A stretch of DNA of 64,000 bases, taken from the NCBI GenBank assembly GCA_963770535.1, contig CAVYPZ010000007.1, forward strand, positions 744,001 through 808,000. The letters are read 5' to 3'. This document shows, in pieces, positions 19,326 through 29,387 of this stretch; position 1 is the stretch's first letter, and the number at the start of each line of letters is the position of its first letter. The notes beneath the pieces are model-generated. The model was given only the letters and a program-made list of their open reading frames with translations. It searched no databases and was not told the DNA's origin. The translations under genes and the position numbers were made by a program. The DNA is from RYN-230 sp963770535 (lineage in GTDB: Bacteria; Actinomycetota; Actinomycetes; Streptosporangiales; Streptosporangiaceae).

Positions 19326-19455
19326 CTCAGAACCGCCCCTGCGCGCGGGCCGCCCCCGTTATCAGCGCGGCCTTGCCTGCCACCCGACCACTCATCAGCC
19401 TCACCACTTCATCATCACCGGCCCGCAACGGCACGCGGCCATCCCCGCCGCCCTG

Positions 19456-19469
19456 ACTGAGTACTCAGT
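19456..19469. promoter_or_regulatory. Perfect 14-bp palindrome, TetR-type operator candidate
   Basis: ACTGAGTACTCAGT is perfectly self-complementary and lies between the MftD-like gene start (19325) and the beheaded TetR fragment (from 19494). A perfect palindrome upstream of genes next to TetR regulators is a plausible operator, but the bound protein is inferred. Confidence 0.55.
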
Positions 19470-19493
19470 TTAGTACCAGCCCCCCAGCTCTAG

Positions 19494-19937
19494 GACCTCG
19501 CGATCCACGCGCTCAGCGAGGTATTCGACATGGTCGGGAACGCGGACATCGTCATGCGGTCGCGGCACAGTGTGCCCGGTGCCGAGGCCAGCCGGCGGGC
19601 GCTGCGGGAGATCGCCGGTTTCGTGGACGAGCGCCGTGGGTCATATGCGCGGCTGCTCGGCCCGGGAGCCGCGCCCCAGTTCGTGCAGGCGATCACGGAG
19701 GCGTTCACCGAGCGGACCATCGAGGCCCTGGAACGGATGGACGTGCGGCCGGCCGGCGCGGATCCCGTGATCACGGCACGGTTCCTGGCGGGCGGGGTGC
19801 TGGGCGTGATCAGCGCCTGGCTGTCCGGCCCTCCGGACGGGCACGCGGCTGGCCAGCGCACCCCGGACGAGCTGGTCGAGGCCCTGATCCAGTGCCTGCC
19901 GGGCTGGCTGACCGCTGATTTACCAGCGCGCCCGTAG
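19494..19937 (+). pseudogene. TetR regulator fragment lacking the DNA-binding domain
   Basis: From just after a TAG at 19491 the frame reads about 147 residues typical of a TetR C-terminal ligand domain (DLAIHALSEVFDMVGNADIV to the end VEALIQCLPGWLTADLPARP). The first roughly 50 residues, which carry the HTH, are missing. ATG at 19530 could start a protein without HTH, but the sequence before it is still in family register. It reads as a 5'-truncated relic. Confidence 0.65.
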
Positions 19938-20244
19938 CGGCCCTGGTCCGATGGGCTGACTGACCACCAGGGCGCGTGGGACATGTTCGCCGGCCATCCG
20001 GGCGGGACCGAGGCGGACATGCTGGAAGGTGGCTACCATTTCGCCGCGCGGGCGGGCCTGGCTGAATGAGGCCCGGCACCGATTCTTTTTCCTACTAAAT
20101 TGTTCTTAATTATAGGTAATACGCGGCCGGCTCCCGCCCGGCCGCATCGGAGGGTCCGCACTTTCCCGCTGGCCGGGCAATGTCTATATTTGAATCTTTG
20201 TTAATAGGAATTCCGGTGCCAGCCTGGAGAGAGTTGACCCAGCG
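19938..20244. other. Intergenic region upstream of the TauE-like gene
   Basis: An AT-rich stretch at 20080-20125 and another at 20178-20215 interrupt the GC-rich background, and probably contain the permease promoter. GGAGAGAG lies 14 bases before its ATG. I see no gene. Confidence 0.45.
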
Positions 20245-21282
20245 ATGACCCTCAATCCCTATATCGTCCTGGGCAGTGCGGTCGTGGGGCTGCTGGTCGG
20301 GCTGACGGGCGCGGGCGGGGGCGCCCTGATGACGCCGATGCTGATCCTGCTGTTCGGGGTGAAGCCGTCCGCGGCCATCTCCAGCGACCTCGTCGCCGCC
20401 GTGCTGATGCGGCCAGTCGGCGCCGCGGTGCACCTGCGCAAGGGCACCGTCAACCTGCGCCTGGTCGGCTGGATGGTGGTGGGCTCGGTGCCGATGGCGT
20501 TCGTCGGCGCTTACCTGCTGCACCTGTTCGGCGGGAGTTCCGCGCAGCAAAAACACGTGGAGATCGCCCTGGGCGTGGCGCTGCTGGTCGGGGCGGCCGC
20601 CATGGTGCTGCGCTACATCCTGGACCGCAGATCCGGCAACCAGCGGACCGGCACGGTACACAAGATCAACGTGCGCCCGGTGCCCACCATCGCGATCGGC
20701 ATGATCGGTGGCGTGATCGTGGGCCTGACCTCGGTCGGCTCCGGGTCGCTGATGATCGTGCTGCTGCTGTTCCTCTACCCGCTGCTCAGCGCGGGCCAGC
20801 TGGTCGGCACCGACCTGACGCAGGCCGTCCCGCTCACCGCGGCGGCCGCGCTGGGCGCCCTGATCTTCGGCACGGTGCAGTTCGGGGTGACCGCCTCCCT
20901 CGTGGTGGGCAGCGTGCCCGCCGTGCTGATCGGCTCGTACCTGTCCTCCCGGGCACCCGATCGCTACATCCGGCCCATCATCACGTTCGTGATCTTCGCG
21001 TCGGGCCTGAAGTACGTCGGGGTCGGCACGACCGCGCTGGGCTGGATTCTGTGCGTGGTGGCGCTCGGTGGCGGGGCCTACTGGCTGTACCGGGTGCGTC
21101 CGTGGGAGAACGGGCGGCCGGTGGACGGCGCCGCGGCGGGACCGTCCGGCATCCCGGCCAACGGCCACGGATCCGTCCCGGCCAACGGGCACGGATCGGT
21201 CCCCAGCGGTCATCCGCCGGGGCCGCCCGGCGAACCCGCCGTGCCCCGGGCCGGGGAACCGGGCCGGGAGCCGGCCGGGTAG
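20245..21282 (+). CDS. TauE/SafE family sulfite/sulfonate-type membrane exporter
   Basis: 345 residues with about eight hydrophobic segments in two related halves. Each half opens with the family's Gly-rich motif: VGLLVGLTGAGGGALMTPML at the N-terminus and GGVIVGLTSVGSGSLMIV near residue 155. This fits TauE/SafE permeases, which move small organic or inorganic anions across the cytoplasmic membrane. The last 60 residues form a soluble Pro/Gly tail with the tandem unit PANGHGSV, beyond the usual family end. The substrate is unknown and no sulfur genes adjoin. Confidence 0.82.
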   Translation: MTLNPYIVLGSAVVGLLVGLTGAGGGALMTPMLILLFGVKPSAAISSDLVAAVLMRPVGAAVHLRKGTVNLRLVGWMVVGSVPMAFVGAYLLHLFGGSSAQQKHVEIALGVALLVGAAAMVLRYILDRRSGNQRTGTVHKINVRPVPTIAIGMIGGVIVGLTSVGSGSLMIVLLLFLYPLLSAGQLVGTDLTQAVPLTAAAALGALIFGTVQFGVTASLVVGSVPAVLIGSYLSSRAPDRYIRPIITFVIFASGLKYVGVGTTALGWILCVVALGGGAYWLYRVRPWENGRPVDGAAAGPSGIPANGHGSVPANGHGSVPSGHPPGPPGEPAVPRAGEPGREPAG

Positions 21283-21414
21283 TTCCGGCCGCGGCCGGAC
21301 GGCGCTCCCGATCTCGCCTCCGTAACGGGGAGGATTCTTAACGATTCCGCGCCAAAGGGGTAACCATCCCTGCTCCGGGCTAGCCGGCCGATGGCCGGTC
21401 AGTAGCGTCACCTT

Positions 21415-24400
21415 ATGGGCCGGAGCCTGGGGACGGACGTGCACGACGCCGCCACCCGGCCCGGTGGCAGCGGGGCGGCGGGCGGATCCCGGGTGCAGTT
21501 CGTGCTGCGGCGCACCCGGTCCGCGCCGCTGCTGCCCGCCAGCCTGCTGCTGGCCATCCTGGTCTCGGTGACCGTGACCACCGGGCTGGCCGGGTTCGCC
21601 GGCCGCGCGCTGCCCGCCGCCGCGCACGCCCGCCTGGCCCACTCCCCGGCCACCCCGATCCAGGTCAGCGGGCAGTTCGGTCCGGCCCAGGCCCGCCGCG
21701 ACGACTCCGTCATCCGGGCCTCGATCCACTCCGCCCTGGGCGGCGTCCCGTTCACGCTGGCCAGCGGCCGCTGGTCGGATCAGCTCGCGCTGCCCAGCCC
21801 GCACGGCGCGTCCCAGCCGCCGCAGATCCAGGCGGCGGTGCTCAGCGGCGTGCGGGCCCACATCACGCTGACCGCCGGGACCTGGCCCGGCCCGCCGCGC
21901 GCCGGGGCGCCACTCGGGGTCGCGCTGCCGGTGACCACGGCCGCCCTGCTGCATTACTCCGTCGGCCAGGTCCTCGCGCTCCGGGACAGCCTGACCGGCG
22001 CCCCGGTCCGGCTCGAGGTGACCGGCCTGTACCGGCCGCGGGACCCGGCCGCGCCGTACTGGCGGCTCAGCCTGCTCGGCACCTCCGGAAAATTCGTTCA
22101 GGGCACATTTCTCACCTACGGCCCGGTGCTGGCCGGCCAGTCCATCCTCGGGCCGCACGGCCTTGGCGTCAGCGCCGCCTCCTGGCTCATCACCGTGGAC
22201 ACCGCGGCCATCCCGGCCCGCCAGGCCGGTTCGCTGGGCCGCCGGCTGGCCGCGGTGGTCTCCTCATGGCGCAGCCGGCCGGGTCTCGGCGGCCTCCAGG
22301 TGTCCACCGGGCTGCCGCAGATCCTGGCCGCGCTGGCCAGCAGCCTGGTGGTGTCCCGGTCGCTGCTGCTCATCGGCTCGCTGCAACTGCTGCTGCTGGC
22401 CACCGCCGGGGCCGTACTGGCCGCGCGGCTGCTGGCCAGCCAGCGCGAGGGGGAGACCGCGATGCTGTCGGCCCGGGGCGCGGCCCGCGGGCAGCTGCTG
22501 CGGGCGTCCCTGGCCGAGGCGGTCCTGCTGGCCGTCATCGGCGCGGCCGCCGGGATCGTGGCGGGCGGCTACCTCACAGACGCGCTCATGTCGGCGAACC
22601 GGCTCCCAGCCGGTCACCCGGCGGGCGGGCTGGCCGGGATCGTGACCGGCGTGACCGCCGGGGCGGCCTGGTGGCCGGCCGTGGTGATCGTGGCCGGCGT
22701 CATCGTGGTGATGATGTGGCCGTCGCTGCGCCCGGTCACCCCGGGCACCGCCCGGGCCCGCCGGGGCCGGCCGGCCGCGCTGGCCGCCACGGCCCGGGCC
22801 GGCCTCGACGCGGCGCTGATCGCCCTGGGCGCGGCGTCGTTCTGGGAACTGCGCCGCTACTCCGCGGTCCCGCGGCTGTCCGGCGGCACGCTCGGCATCG
22901 ACCCGGTGCTCGCCGTGGCCCCGGTCCTGGCCCTGGCCGGGATCGCCCTGCTGCCGCTGCGGCTGCTGCCCGCCGCCGCGCGGCTGCTGGACCGGGCGAG
23001 CACGCGTGGCCGGCGGCTGGCCGCCGCCCTGGCCAGCTGGCAGGTGAGCCGGCGTGCGGTGCGGGAGGGCAGCCCGGTGCTGCTGGTGATCCTGGCCGTG
23101 GCCACGGGCACGCTGGCGCTGGCCCAGCACCAGAGCTGGCGGCAGTCCCAGCTGGACCAGGCGGCCCTGGCCGCCGGGGCCGATGTCCGGGTCACCCTGC
23201 CCGCGCCGCTGCCGCTGGGGGACGGGCGGATCATCGCCCAGGCCGCCGGCGTGCGCACCGCCATGCCGGTCGCCGACTTCAACAGCGGGTTCACCGTGCT
23301 GGCCCTCGGCGCCCGGCAGGCCGCGGCCACGGTGCTGCTGCGGCCGGACCTGGCCAGCCTGCCGACCGGCCAGCTCTGGCGGCTGATCACCCCCCGCACC
23401 GCGGGGCCGGGCCTGGGCCTGCCGGGCCATCCGGCCCGGCTCGGCATCGAAGCCTCGCTGGTGCCGCCCCGCGCCGCCCAGCCCAGCCTGGCCGCCGGCC
23501 TGAGCGCGGGCCAGGTCACGCCTGTCCGTGCAGGACGGCGAGGGGATCGTCTACACCATCCCGGCCGGGACGCTGCCCGCCGACGGACGCGACCACCGGC
23601 TGACCGCCGTACTCAGCGCTACGGGCCGGGCCCGCTACCCGCTGCGGCTGCTGGGCCTGTCGGTGAGCTACCAGCTGCCCGGGTTCCCGGCGCCCCCCTA
23701 CGCCAGCGCGGCGGCCCGGCGCGCGGCGCGGCAGGCCGAGCGCCAGGCGGCCGCCCACGCCATGCTGGAGGTACGCGGCCTGGCGGTCTCCCCGCAGACC
23801 TCGGGCGGGTTCCCGGCCCCGTTCGCCGGGGCGGGCGTCCTGGTCCGATGGCATGCCGCGGCCTCCTCCGCGGACCTGGCCAACCCGCGGGCCCACGGGG
23901 TCGCGCCTGCCGTCACCTCCTGGCGGGCCAGCGGGGCCGCGGCCGTGCTGACGTTCACGGTCGGGGCCGGGCATCTCGTCCAGGTCCGCGGGGTGCCGCC
24001 GCAGCCGGTGACCGGCCAGCTGGCGCTCACCGCCGGGGCGCCCCGGCTGCCCATCCCGGCCCTCGCGACCCGGTCGTTCGTCAGCGCCGCAGGTGCGCAC
24101 CTGGGTGAGATCGTGCCGCTGCCGGTGGGCAACGCCAGCATCCCCGTCCGGCTGGTGGCCGAGGTGCAGGCGTTCCCGGGCGCCGGGGGCACGGGGCCGG
24201 CCGTGATCATCGACCAGTCCTGGCTCCAGCAGGTCCTCGCCGCGCAGGCGCAGCCACCGCAGCCGGTCACCCAGTGGTGGCTCGCTGGCCGCCGCGGCCC
24301 CCCGCCCGGCCTGCCCGCCGGGGCCAGCGTGGTGACGTGGTCCGGGCTGGCGGGCCAGCTGCTCGGTGACCCGCTGCCGAACGTGCCGCAGGTGTCCCTG

Positions 24401-24805
24401 CTGGTGATCGTGGTGGCCGCCGGGTTGCTGGCCTGCGTGGGCTTCGTGGTCGCCGTGCTGGCCGCGATCCGCGAACGCCGCCTGCAGCACGCCCTGCTCG
24501 CGGCGCTCGGCGTGGGCCGGGCCGCGCGGGCCGGGCAGCTGGGCCTGGAGCAGCTCATGCTCAGCGTGCCGGGCGCGGCGGCCGGCGCGGTCATCGGGGC
24601 CGCACTGGCCTACCTGCTGGTGCCCGCGGTCACCCTGACCCCGGGGGGCACTGCCCCCTTCCCGCCGGTGCGCGTGGTCATCCCGCTGGGCTGGACCGCG
24701 CTGCTGGCGCTGGGCATCGCGGCGGTGCCGGTCATGGTGGCCGTCGTGGCCGGCGCCTACCGGCCCGATCCCGCGGCCGGGCTGCGGGCCGGGGAGGCAG
24801 GATGA
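21415..24805 (+). CDS. FtsX-like ABC transporter permease, large (one frameshift)
   Basis: Two frames join into about 1,130 residues. The N-terminal membrane helix (PLLPASLLLAILVSVTVTTG) precedes an extracellular domain. Then come the FtsX block (LLLATAGAVLAARLLASQREGETAMLSARGAARGQLLRA), a second large periplasm-side domain and a C-terminal FtsX block (LVIVVAAGLLACVGFVVAVLAAIRERRLQHALLAALGVG). One extra base near 23521 shifts the frame; removing it gives VTLSVQDGEGIVYTIPAG. It overlaps the next permease as ATGA. With the two following ATPases it forms a MacB/LolCDE-like mechanotransmission or export system. The start codon is uncertain. Confidence 0.78.
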
Positions 24806-27579
24806 CGGCCGGGAACGTCCGGGCGCGGATCGCCGCCGGCGGGACGGCCGTGACCGGCACCGGGGCGGCCGCCAGCCTCGCCCTGGCCCTGCTCGTGCTG
24901 GTCTGCGTGTTCGTCTCTGTCGCCGTGCCCCGGGCCAGCCTCGGCTACCGCACCGCGGTCCTGCAGCGCAGCTTCCGGGCCCAGTCGTCGTCGGCGACCA
25001 CGGTGCTGGCCGACGCCACGATCAGCGGCCTGACCGGCAGCACCCTCAGTGCGGCCCAGCTGGCCTCGGCGCAGCAGCAGCTGGCCCGCGGCCTGGGCCG
25101 GGAGGGCCTGCCGCTGGCCCCGCCCGCCGCCGACTGGTCCGGGATGGTCACCGGCTCGGCCCCGTTCTCGGTGATCGGCCAGGCCCCGATCCGGACCATG
25201 GCCTCGCCCCAGCTGGAGCTGGTCTACCGCAGCGGGCTGGGCCGCAACGCCCGGCTGGTCAAGGGGTCCCTGCCCGTCGGCGCCACCAGAACTGGCGCCG
25301 GCCCGGGCGCCGCCGTGACCCTCAAGGTCGCCGTCACCCAGGCCACCGCGGCCCGGTTCCGTCTGCACCCAGGTTCGGAGATCCGGGCCGCGGGCCGCCC
25401 CATCGTGGTCAGCGGGATCATCCGGCCGCTCCGTCCGGCTTCCTCCTTCTGGACCGTCGACCCGGTCGCCGCCTCGCCGCAGCTGACCTATCCCGACCCG
25501 AACGCCGCGCCGTACCTGAGTTCCGGGGCGTTCGTCTCGGCCGGCGAACTGCCTGCCCTGCAGGGCTACCTGAGCGCGCCGCTGCGGGCCCTGTGGAGCT
25601 TCCCGCTCAACCTGGGCGTGGTCACCGCCGATCAGGCGGCGGGCCTGGCCCGGGAGCTGCAGGCGGTCGGCTACCTGCCCGCCGCGACGTCGGTGGGCAC
25701 CAGCCTCAACGCCTCCGCGGGCCCGTCCGCCACCATCCAGGTCAGCCTGAGCAGCGGCCTGGCCACCACGCTGCCGTCGTTCGTGGCCACCGACGACGCC
25801 GTGCAGCGGGTGCTGTCGCTGATGTTCGTCAGCCTGGCCGTGATCGCGGCGGTGGTGGTCCTGCTCGGCGCCCGGCTGCTCGCGGCCCGCCGCCGCGGCG
25901 AGTTCACCATGATGCGGGCCCGCGGTGCGTCGCTCCGGCAGGTCGCCGCCGTGGCGCTCGGCGGCGGGGCGGCCGCGGCCCTGCCGGCCGCCGCCTTCGG
26001 GGCGGCCGCCGCCGTCGCGCTGACCCCGGGTCCCGCCTCGCCGCTGGCCTGGTGGCTGGCGGGCCTGATCGTCGTGGCCGCGCTGGCCGGCCCGCCGCTG
26101 CTGGCGGCCTGGCAGCAGCGCACCCCCCGGCGCACCGCGGCCCGGACCGGCCCCGGCGTCGCGGCGCCGGGTCGCGGCCGCACGGCGCTGGGTCGCCGAC
26201 GCCGTCCTGGTCCTCGGGTCGGCCGGCGGCCTGATCCTGCTCCGCCAGCTGGGCCTGCCTCCGCCCGGTCAGGTAGACCTGTTCACCAGCGCGGCCCCGG
26301 TGCTCGTCGCGATCCCGGTCGCCCTGGCGATCATGCGGGCCTACCCGGCGCTCTGCGGCAGCTGGCCAGGCTGACCAGGCGCCGCCGGGGGGTCGTGCTG
26401 CTGGTGGGCTTCGCCCGCGGCCGCGCGGCGGCCCAGGCCGGCGTGCTGCCCGCGTTCGCGCTGGTCCTGGCGTTCGCGGTCATCGCGTTCGCCGGCATGG
26501 CCCGGGGCGCGGTGGCCCGCGCCGACGTGGCGGCCTCCTGGCAGGTCGCCGGGGCGGACGCCGTCGTGACCGCGCCCGACGTGGGCCCGGGGATCACCCC
26601 GGCGGCGCAGCGCCGGATCACCGCGGTGCCAGGCGTCGGGCGGTGGGCCACGGTGGCGGTCACCCAGGGCACGTCCGGCCAGGGGCTGCAGCTGCCCGTG
26701 GTCATCGTCGATCCGGGGCAGTACGCGGCGCTGGCCGCCACGACGCCAGGCCCGGCGTTCCCGGCGGCGGCGCTGGCCCGCCGGGCCCCGGCTCGCGGGG
26801 CCCCGGCTGGCACTGTGCCCGCCAGCACTGTGCCCGCCCTCATCTCACCGGCCGCCCGGCTCATCCTGGGCCCGCACAGCGGGTTGTACGCGGCGGGCCG
26901 GCAGCTGCGCATCCGGGTCGCCGGGACGGTGACCGCCGTGGCGGGTGGCCCGGCGGGCACCCAGTTCGCGGTCCTGCCCCGGTGGGCCCTCGGGGCGCAG
27001 GCCCCGGTCCCGACCGTGCTCGCGATGACCGGTCCGCGGCTGGACCAGGCGGCGCTGATCCACGCGGCCCGGCGGGCGGTCCCCGGCGCCCAGGTCACGC
27101 TGCGCTCCCGGGTCCTGGCCTCGATCGCCGGCGCACCCCTGCCGCACGGCGGTTTCGTCACGTTCGCCCAGGGCGCTGCCGCGGCCGGGGGGTTCAGCCT
27201 GCTCGTCGTGCTGCTGACGCTGGTGCTCGGCGCGCGGTCCCGGGAACTGACCCTGGCCCGGCTGGCCACCATGGGCCTGGCCGCGGACCAGTCGCGCCGG
27301 ATCGTCGCGGTGGAGACCCTGCCCGCGATCCTGGCCGCGGCGGTGGGCGGGACGGTGTGTGCGCTGCTGCTCGTGCCGCTGGCCGGCCCGGCGGTGAACC
27401 TGGCCGCCTTCACCGGCATGCCGGTGACCGTGCCGCTGCGCGCCGACCCGGTCGCCATCGTGGCCGCGGCGGCGGCCCTGCTGCTGCTCGGCGGGCTCAC
27501 GCTGACCGTCTCCGGCCGGCTGGCCCGGAGCCGCGGCGCGGCCCAGGCCCTGCGCGTCGGCGACACGGCGGGAGGGTGA
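24802..27579 (+). CDS. FtsX-like ABC transporter permease, second subunit (two cancelling frameshifts)
   Basis: 925 residues: an N-terminal helix (GAAASLALALLVLVCVFVSV), extracellular domain, FtsX block (SLAVIAAVVVLLGARLLAARRRGEFTMMRARGAS), middle hydrophobic region and C-terminal FtsX block (AAGGFSLLVVLLTLVLGARSRELTLARLATMG). Between about 26155 and 26355 the frame as given reads Arg/Pro-rich nonsense. The +1-shifted frame there gives a normal transmembrane stretch (ADAVLVLGSAGGLILLRQLG). Two compensating indels therefore explain the segment. It starts by ATGA overlap with the first permease. Confidence 0.78.
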   Translation: MTAGNVRARIAAGGTAVTGTGAAASLALALLVLVCVFVSVAVPRASLGYRTAVLQRSFRAQSSSATTVLADATISGLTGSTLSAAQLASAQQQLARGLGREGLPLAPPAADWSGMVTGSAPFSVIGQAPIRTMASPQLELVYRSGLGRNARLVKGSLPVGATRTGAGPGAAVTLKVAVTQATAARFRLHPGSEIRAAGRPIVVSGIIRPLRPASSFWTVDPVAASPQLTYPDPNAAPYLSSGAFVSAGELPALQGYLSAPLRALWSFPLNLGVVTADQAAGLARELQAVGYLPAATSVGTSLNASAGPSATIQVSLSSGLATTLPSFVATDDAVQRVLSLMFVSLAVIAAVVVLLGARLLAARRRGEFTMMRARGASLRQVAAVALGGGAAAALPAAAFGAAAAVALTPGPASPLAWWLAGLIVVAALAGPPLLAAWQQRTPRRTAARTGPGVAAPGRGRTALGRRRRPGPRVGRRPDPAPPAGPASARSGRPVHQRGPGARRDPGRPGDHAGLPGALRQLARLTRRRRGVVLLVGFARGRAAAQAGVLPAFALVLAFAVIAFAGMARGAVARADVAASWQVAGADAVVTAPDVGPGITPAAQRRITAVPGVGRWATVAVTQGTSGQGLQLPVVIVDPGQYAALAATTPGPAFPAAALARRAPARGAPAGTVPASTVPALISPAARLILGPHSGLYAAGRQLRIRVAGTVTAVAGGPAGTQFAVLPRWALGAQAPVPTVLAMTGPRLDQAALIHAARRAVPGAQVTLRSRVLASIAGAPLPHGGFVTFAQGAAAAGGFSLLVVLLTLVLGARSRELTLARLATMGLAADQSRRIVAVETLPAILAAAVGGTVCALLLVPLAGPAVNLAAFTGMPVTVPLRADPVAIVAAAAALLLLGGLTLTVSGRLARSRGAAQALRVGDTAGG

Positions 27580-27588
27580 GGGCAGCTG

Positions 27589-28665
27589 GTGGATGAAGGA
27601 CGGGGAGTGGATGAAGGACAGGGCATGGATGAGATGAACGAGACCGCACCGGTCGCGCCCGCGGCGGGACTCAGCCAGCCCGGCGACGAGGCAGAGCATG
27701 CCCGGGCCGGCGACGGCACTGGTGCTTCGTACGGGGCCGATGGTTCTTATGGTGAGGGCGCTCTCATCATGTGCGATCGCCTGGTCCGCATCTACGCTGC
27801 GGAGCGCATCGAGGTCCAGGCGCTGCAGGGCCTGGACCTGCTGATCGCCGAGGGGGAGCTGACCGCGATCGTGGGTGCGTCCGGCAGCGGCAAGTCCACC
27901 CTGATGAACATCCTGGCCGGGCTGGACGCGCCGACCGCGGGCCGGGCCCGGGTGGCCGGGCACGACCTGGCCGCGATGACTTCCCGCGACCGGCTCGGTT
28001 ACCGGCGGGCCGTGGTGGGCTTCTTGTGGCAGCAGACCGCCCGTAACCTGCTTCCCTACCTGACCGCGCGGCAGAACGTCATCATGCCCATGCGGTTCGC
28101 GGGGATGGCGCGGCGGCCCCGGGCCCGGCGCGCCACCGAGCTGCTGGACATGCTGGGCGTCGGGTACTGCGCCGGCCGCACCCCAGCGCAGATGTCCGGC
28201 GGCGAGCAGCAGCGCACCGCGATCGCCACCGCGCTGGCCAACGGTCCCCGGGTGCTGCTCGCCGACGAGCCGACCGGCGAGCTCGACAGCGCCACCGCCC
28301 GTGAGGTGTTCGGGGCGCTGCAGACGGCCAACTCCGAGCTGGGCGTGACCGTGCTCGTGGTGACCCATGACCCGGCGGTGTCGGCCGAGGTGCGCCGCAC
28401 CATCGCGATCCGGGACGGCCGGACCAGCACCGAGACGCTCCGCCACGATCGCGCCGACGAGCACGGCAACGCCACCCGGCACGCAGTCGAGTACGCGGTG
28501 CTGGACCGGGCCGGCCGGGTCCAGCTGCCCCGCGAGATGACCCAGGAGCTCGGCATGCGGGACCGGGTGCGGCTGCAGAAGGAATCCGGCCACATCGGGG
28601 TCTGGCCCGATCGGGAGAACGATCAGGAGAGCGGCCGGGAAAGCGATCAGGAGAACGGCTTGTGA
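27589..28665 (+). CDS. ABC transporter ATP-binding protein with AbrB-like C-terminal domain
   Basis: 358 residues. A hydrophilic N-terminal 60-residue extension comes first. Then an MacB/LolD-type ATPase: Walker A GASGSGKST, signature MSGGEQQR, Walker B VLLADEPTGELD, switch His in VVTHD. After about residue 295 a short domain reads YAVLDRAGRVQLPREMTQEL, resembling the swapped-hairpin AbrB/MazE fold sometimes found on actinobacterial ABC ATPases. The GTG at 27589 has GAGGG six bases upstream; an ATG at 27625 is an alternative. The next ATPase overlaps its stop as GTGA. Confidence 0.85.
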   Translation: MDEGRGVDEGQGMDEMNETAPVAPAAGLSQPGDEAEHARAGDGTGASYGADGSYGEGALIMCDRLVRIYAAERIEVQALQGLDLLIAEGELTAIVGASGSGKSTLMNILAGLDAPTAGRARVAGHDLAAMTSRDRLGYRRAVVGFLWQQTARNLLPYLTARQNVIMPMRFAGMARRPRARRATELLDMLGVGYCAGRTPAQMSGGEQQRTAIATALANGPRVLLADEPTGELDSATAREVFGALQTANSELGVTVLVVTHDPAVSAEVRRTIAIRDGRTSTETLRHDRADEHGNATRHAVEYAVLDRAGRVQLPREMTQELGMRDRVRLQKESGHIGVWPDRENDQESGRESDQENGL

Positions 28666-29372
28666 GCGAGATGGTGACGGCGGACGGGGTGTCCCGCACC
28701 TTCGGCAGCGGGCACACGGCCGTTCAGGCCCTCCGCGAGGTGTCGTTCACGGTCGGCCGCGGCCAGCTCGTCGCGGTGTGCGGCCGGTCCGGGTCGGGCA
28801 AGACCACGCTGCTGAACATCATCGGCGGCCTGGACACCCCGAGCAGCGGTCACCTGGAGGTGGCCGGCCGCGACATCACCCGGATGCCGGAACGGGACCG
28901 GCTGGCGCTGCGCCGCGGCACGGTCGCGTTCATCTTCCAGTCCTTCGGGCTGATCCCGATGCTGTCGGCCGCCGAGAACGTGGGCGTCCCGCTGCGCATC
29001 ACCGGCGTGCCGCCGCGGGACCGCGAGGAGCGGGTCGCGACGATGCTGGCCATCGTGGGGCTCTCCGAGCACGCCGTGCACCGGCCGGATGAGCTGTCCG
29101 GCGGCCAGCAGCAGCGCATCGCGATCGCCCGGGCGCTGGCTGGCCGGCCGGAGCTGCTGATCGCCGACGAGCCGACCAGCCAGCTGGACCTGGAGACGGG
29201 CCGGCAGATCATGCGCCTGCTGCTGACCGTGGTCCGCTCCGAGGGCATCACGGCCCTGGTCGCCACGCACGACGAGGCCCTGATCGACCTGGCCGACTCG
29301 GTGCTCAGGCTGGAAGACGGCCGCGTCCAGGCCGGCGGCCCCGCCATCGGAACGCCATCCCCGCCGCGATGA
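28662..29372 (+). CDS. ABC transporter ATP-binding protein (MacB/LolD type)
   Basis: 236 residues, standard for a stand-alone ATPase. Walker A GRSGSGKTTLLN, Q-loop FIFQSFGLIPML, signature LSGGQQQRIAIARAL, Walker B LLIADEPTSQLD and switch VATHDEALI are intact. As last gene of the permease-permease-ATPase-ATPase operon it could pair with the other ATPase as a heterodimer serving the two FtsX proteins. It starts by GTG overlapping the previous stop. Confidence 0.88.
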   Translation: MSEMVTADGVSRTFGSGHTAVQALREVSFTVGRGQLVAVCGRSGSGKTTLLNIIGGLDTPSSGHLEVAGRDITRMPERDRLALRRGTVAFIFQSFGLIPMLSAAENVGVPLRITGVPPRDREERVATMLAIVGLSEHAVHRPDELSGGQQQRIAIARALAGRPELLIADEPTSQLDLETGRQIMRLLLTVVRSEGITALVATHDEALIDLADSVLRLEDGRVQAGGPAIGTPSPPR

Positions 29373-29387
29373 TTACGGCGGCCTAGC

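Noticed and set aside
20110..22158. 682-codon minus-strand frame across the TauE and FtsX genes
   Set aside because: Gln/Gly/Arg/His-rich antisense translation of two recognisable membrane proteins; no hydrophobic or domain pattern.
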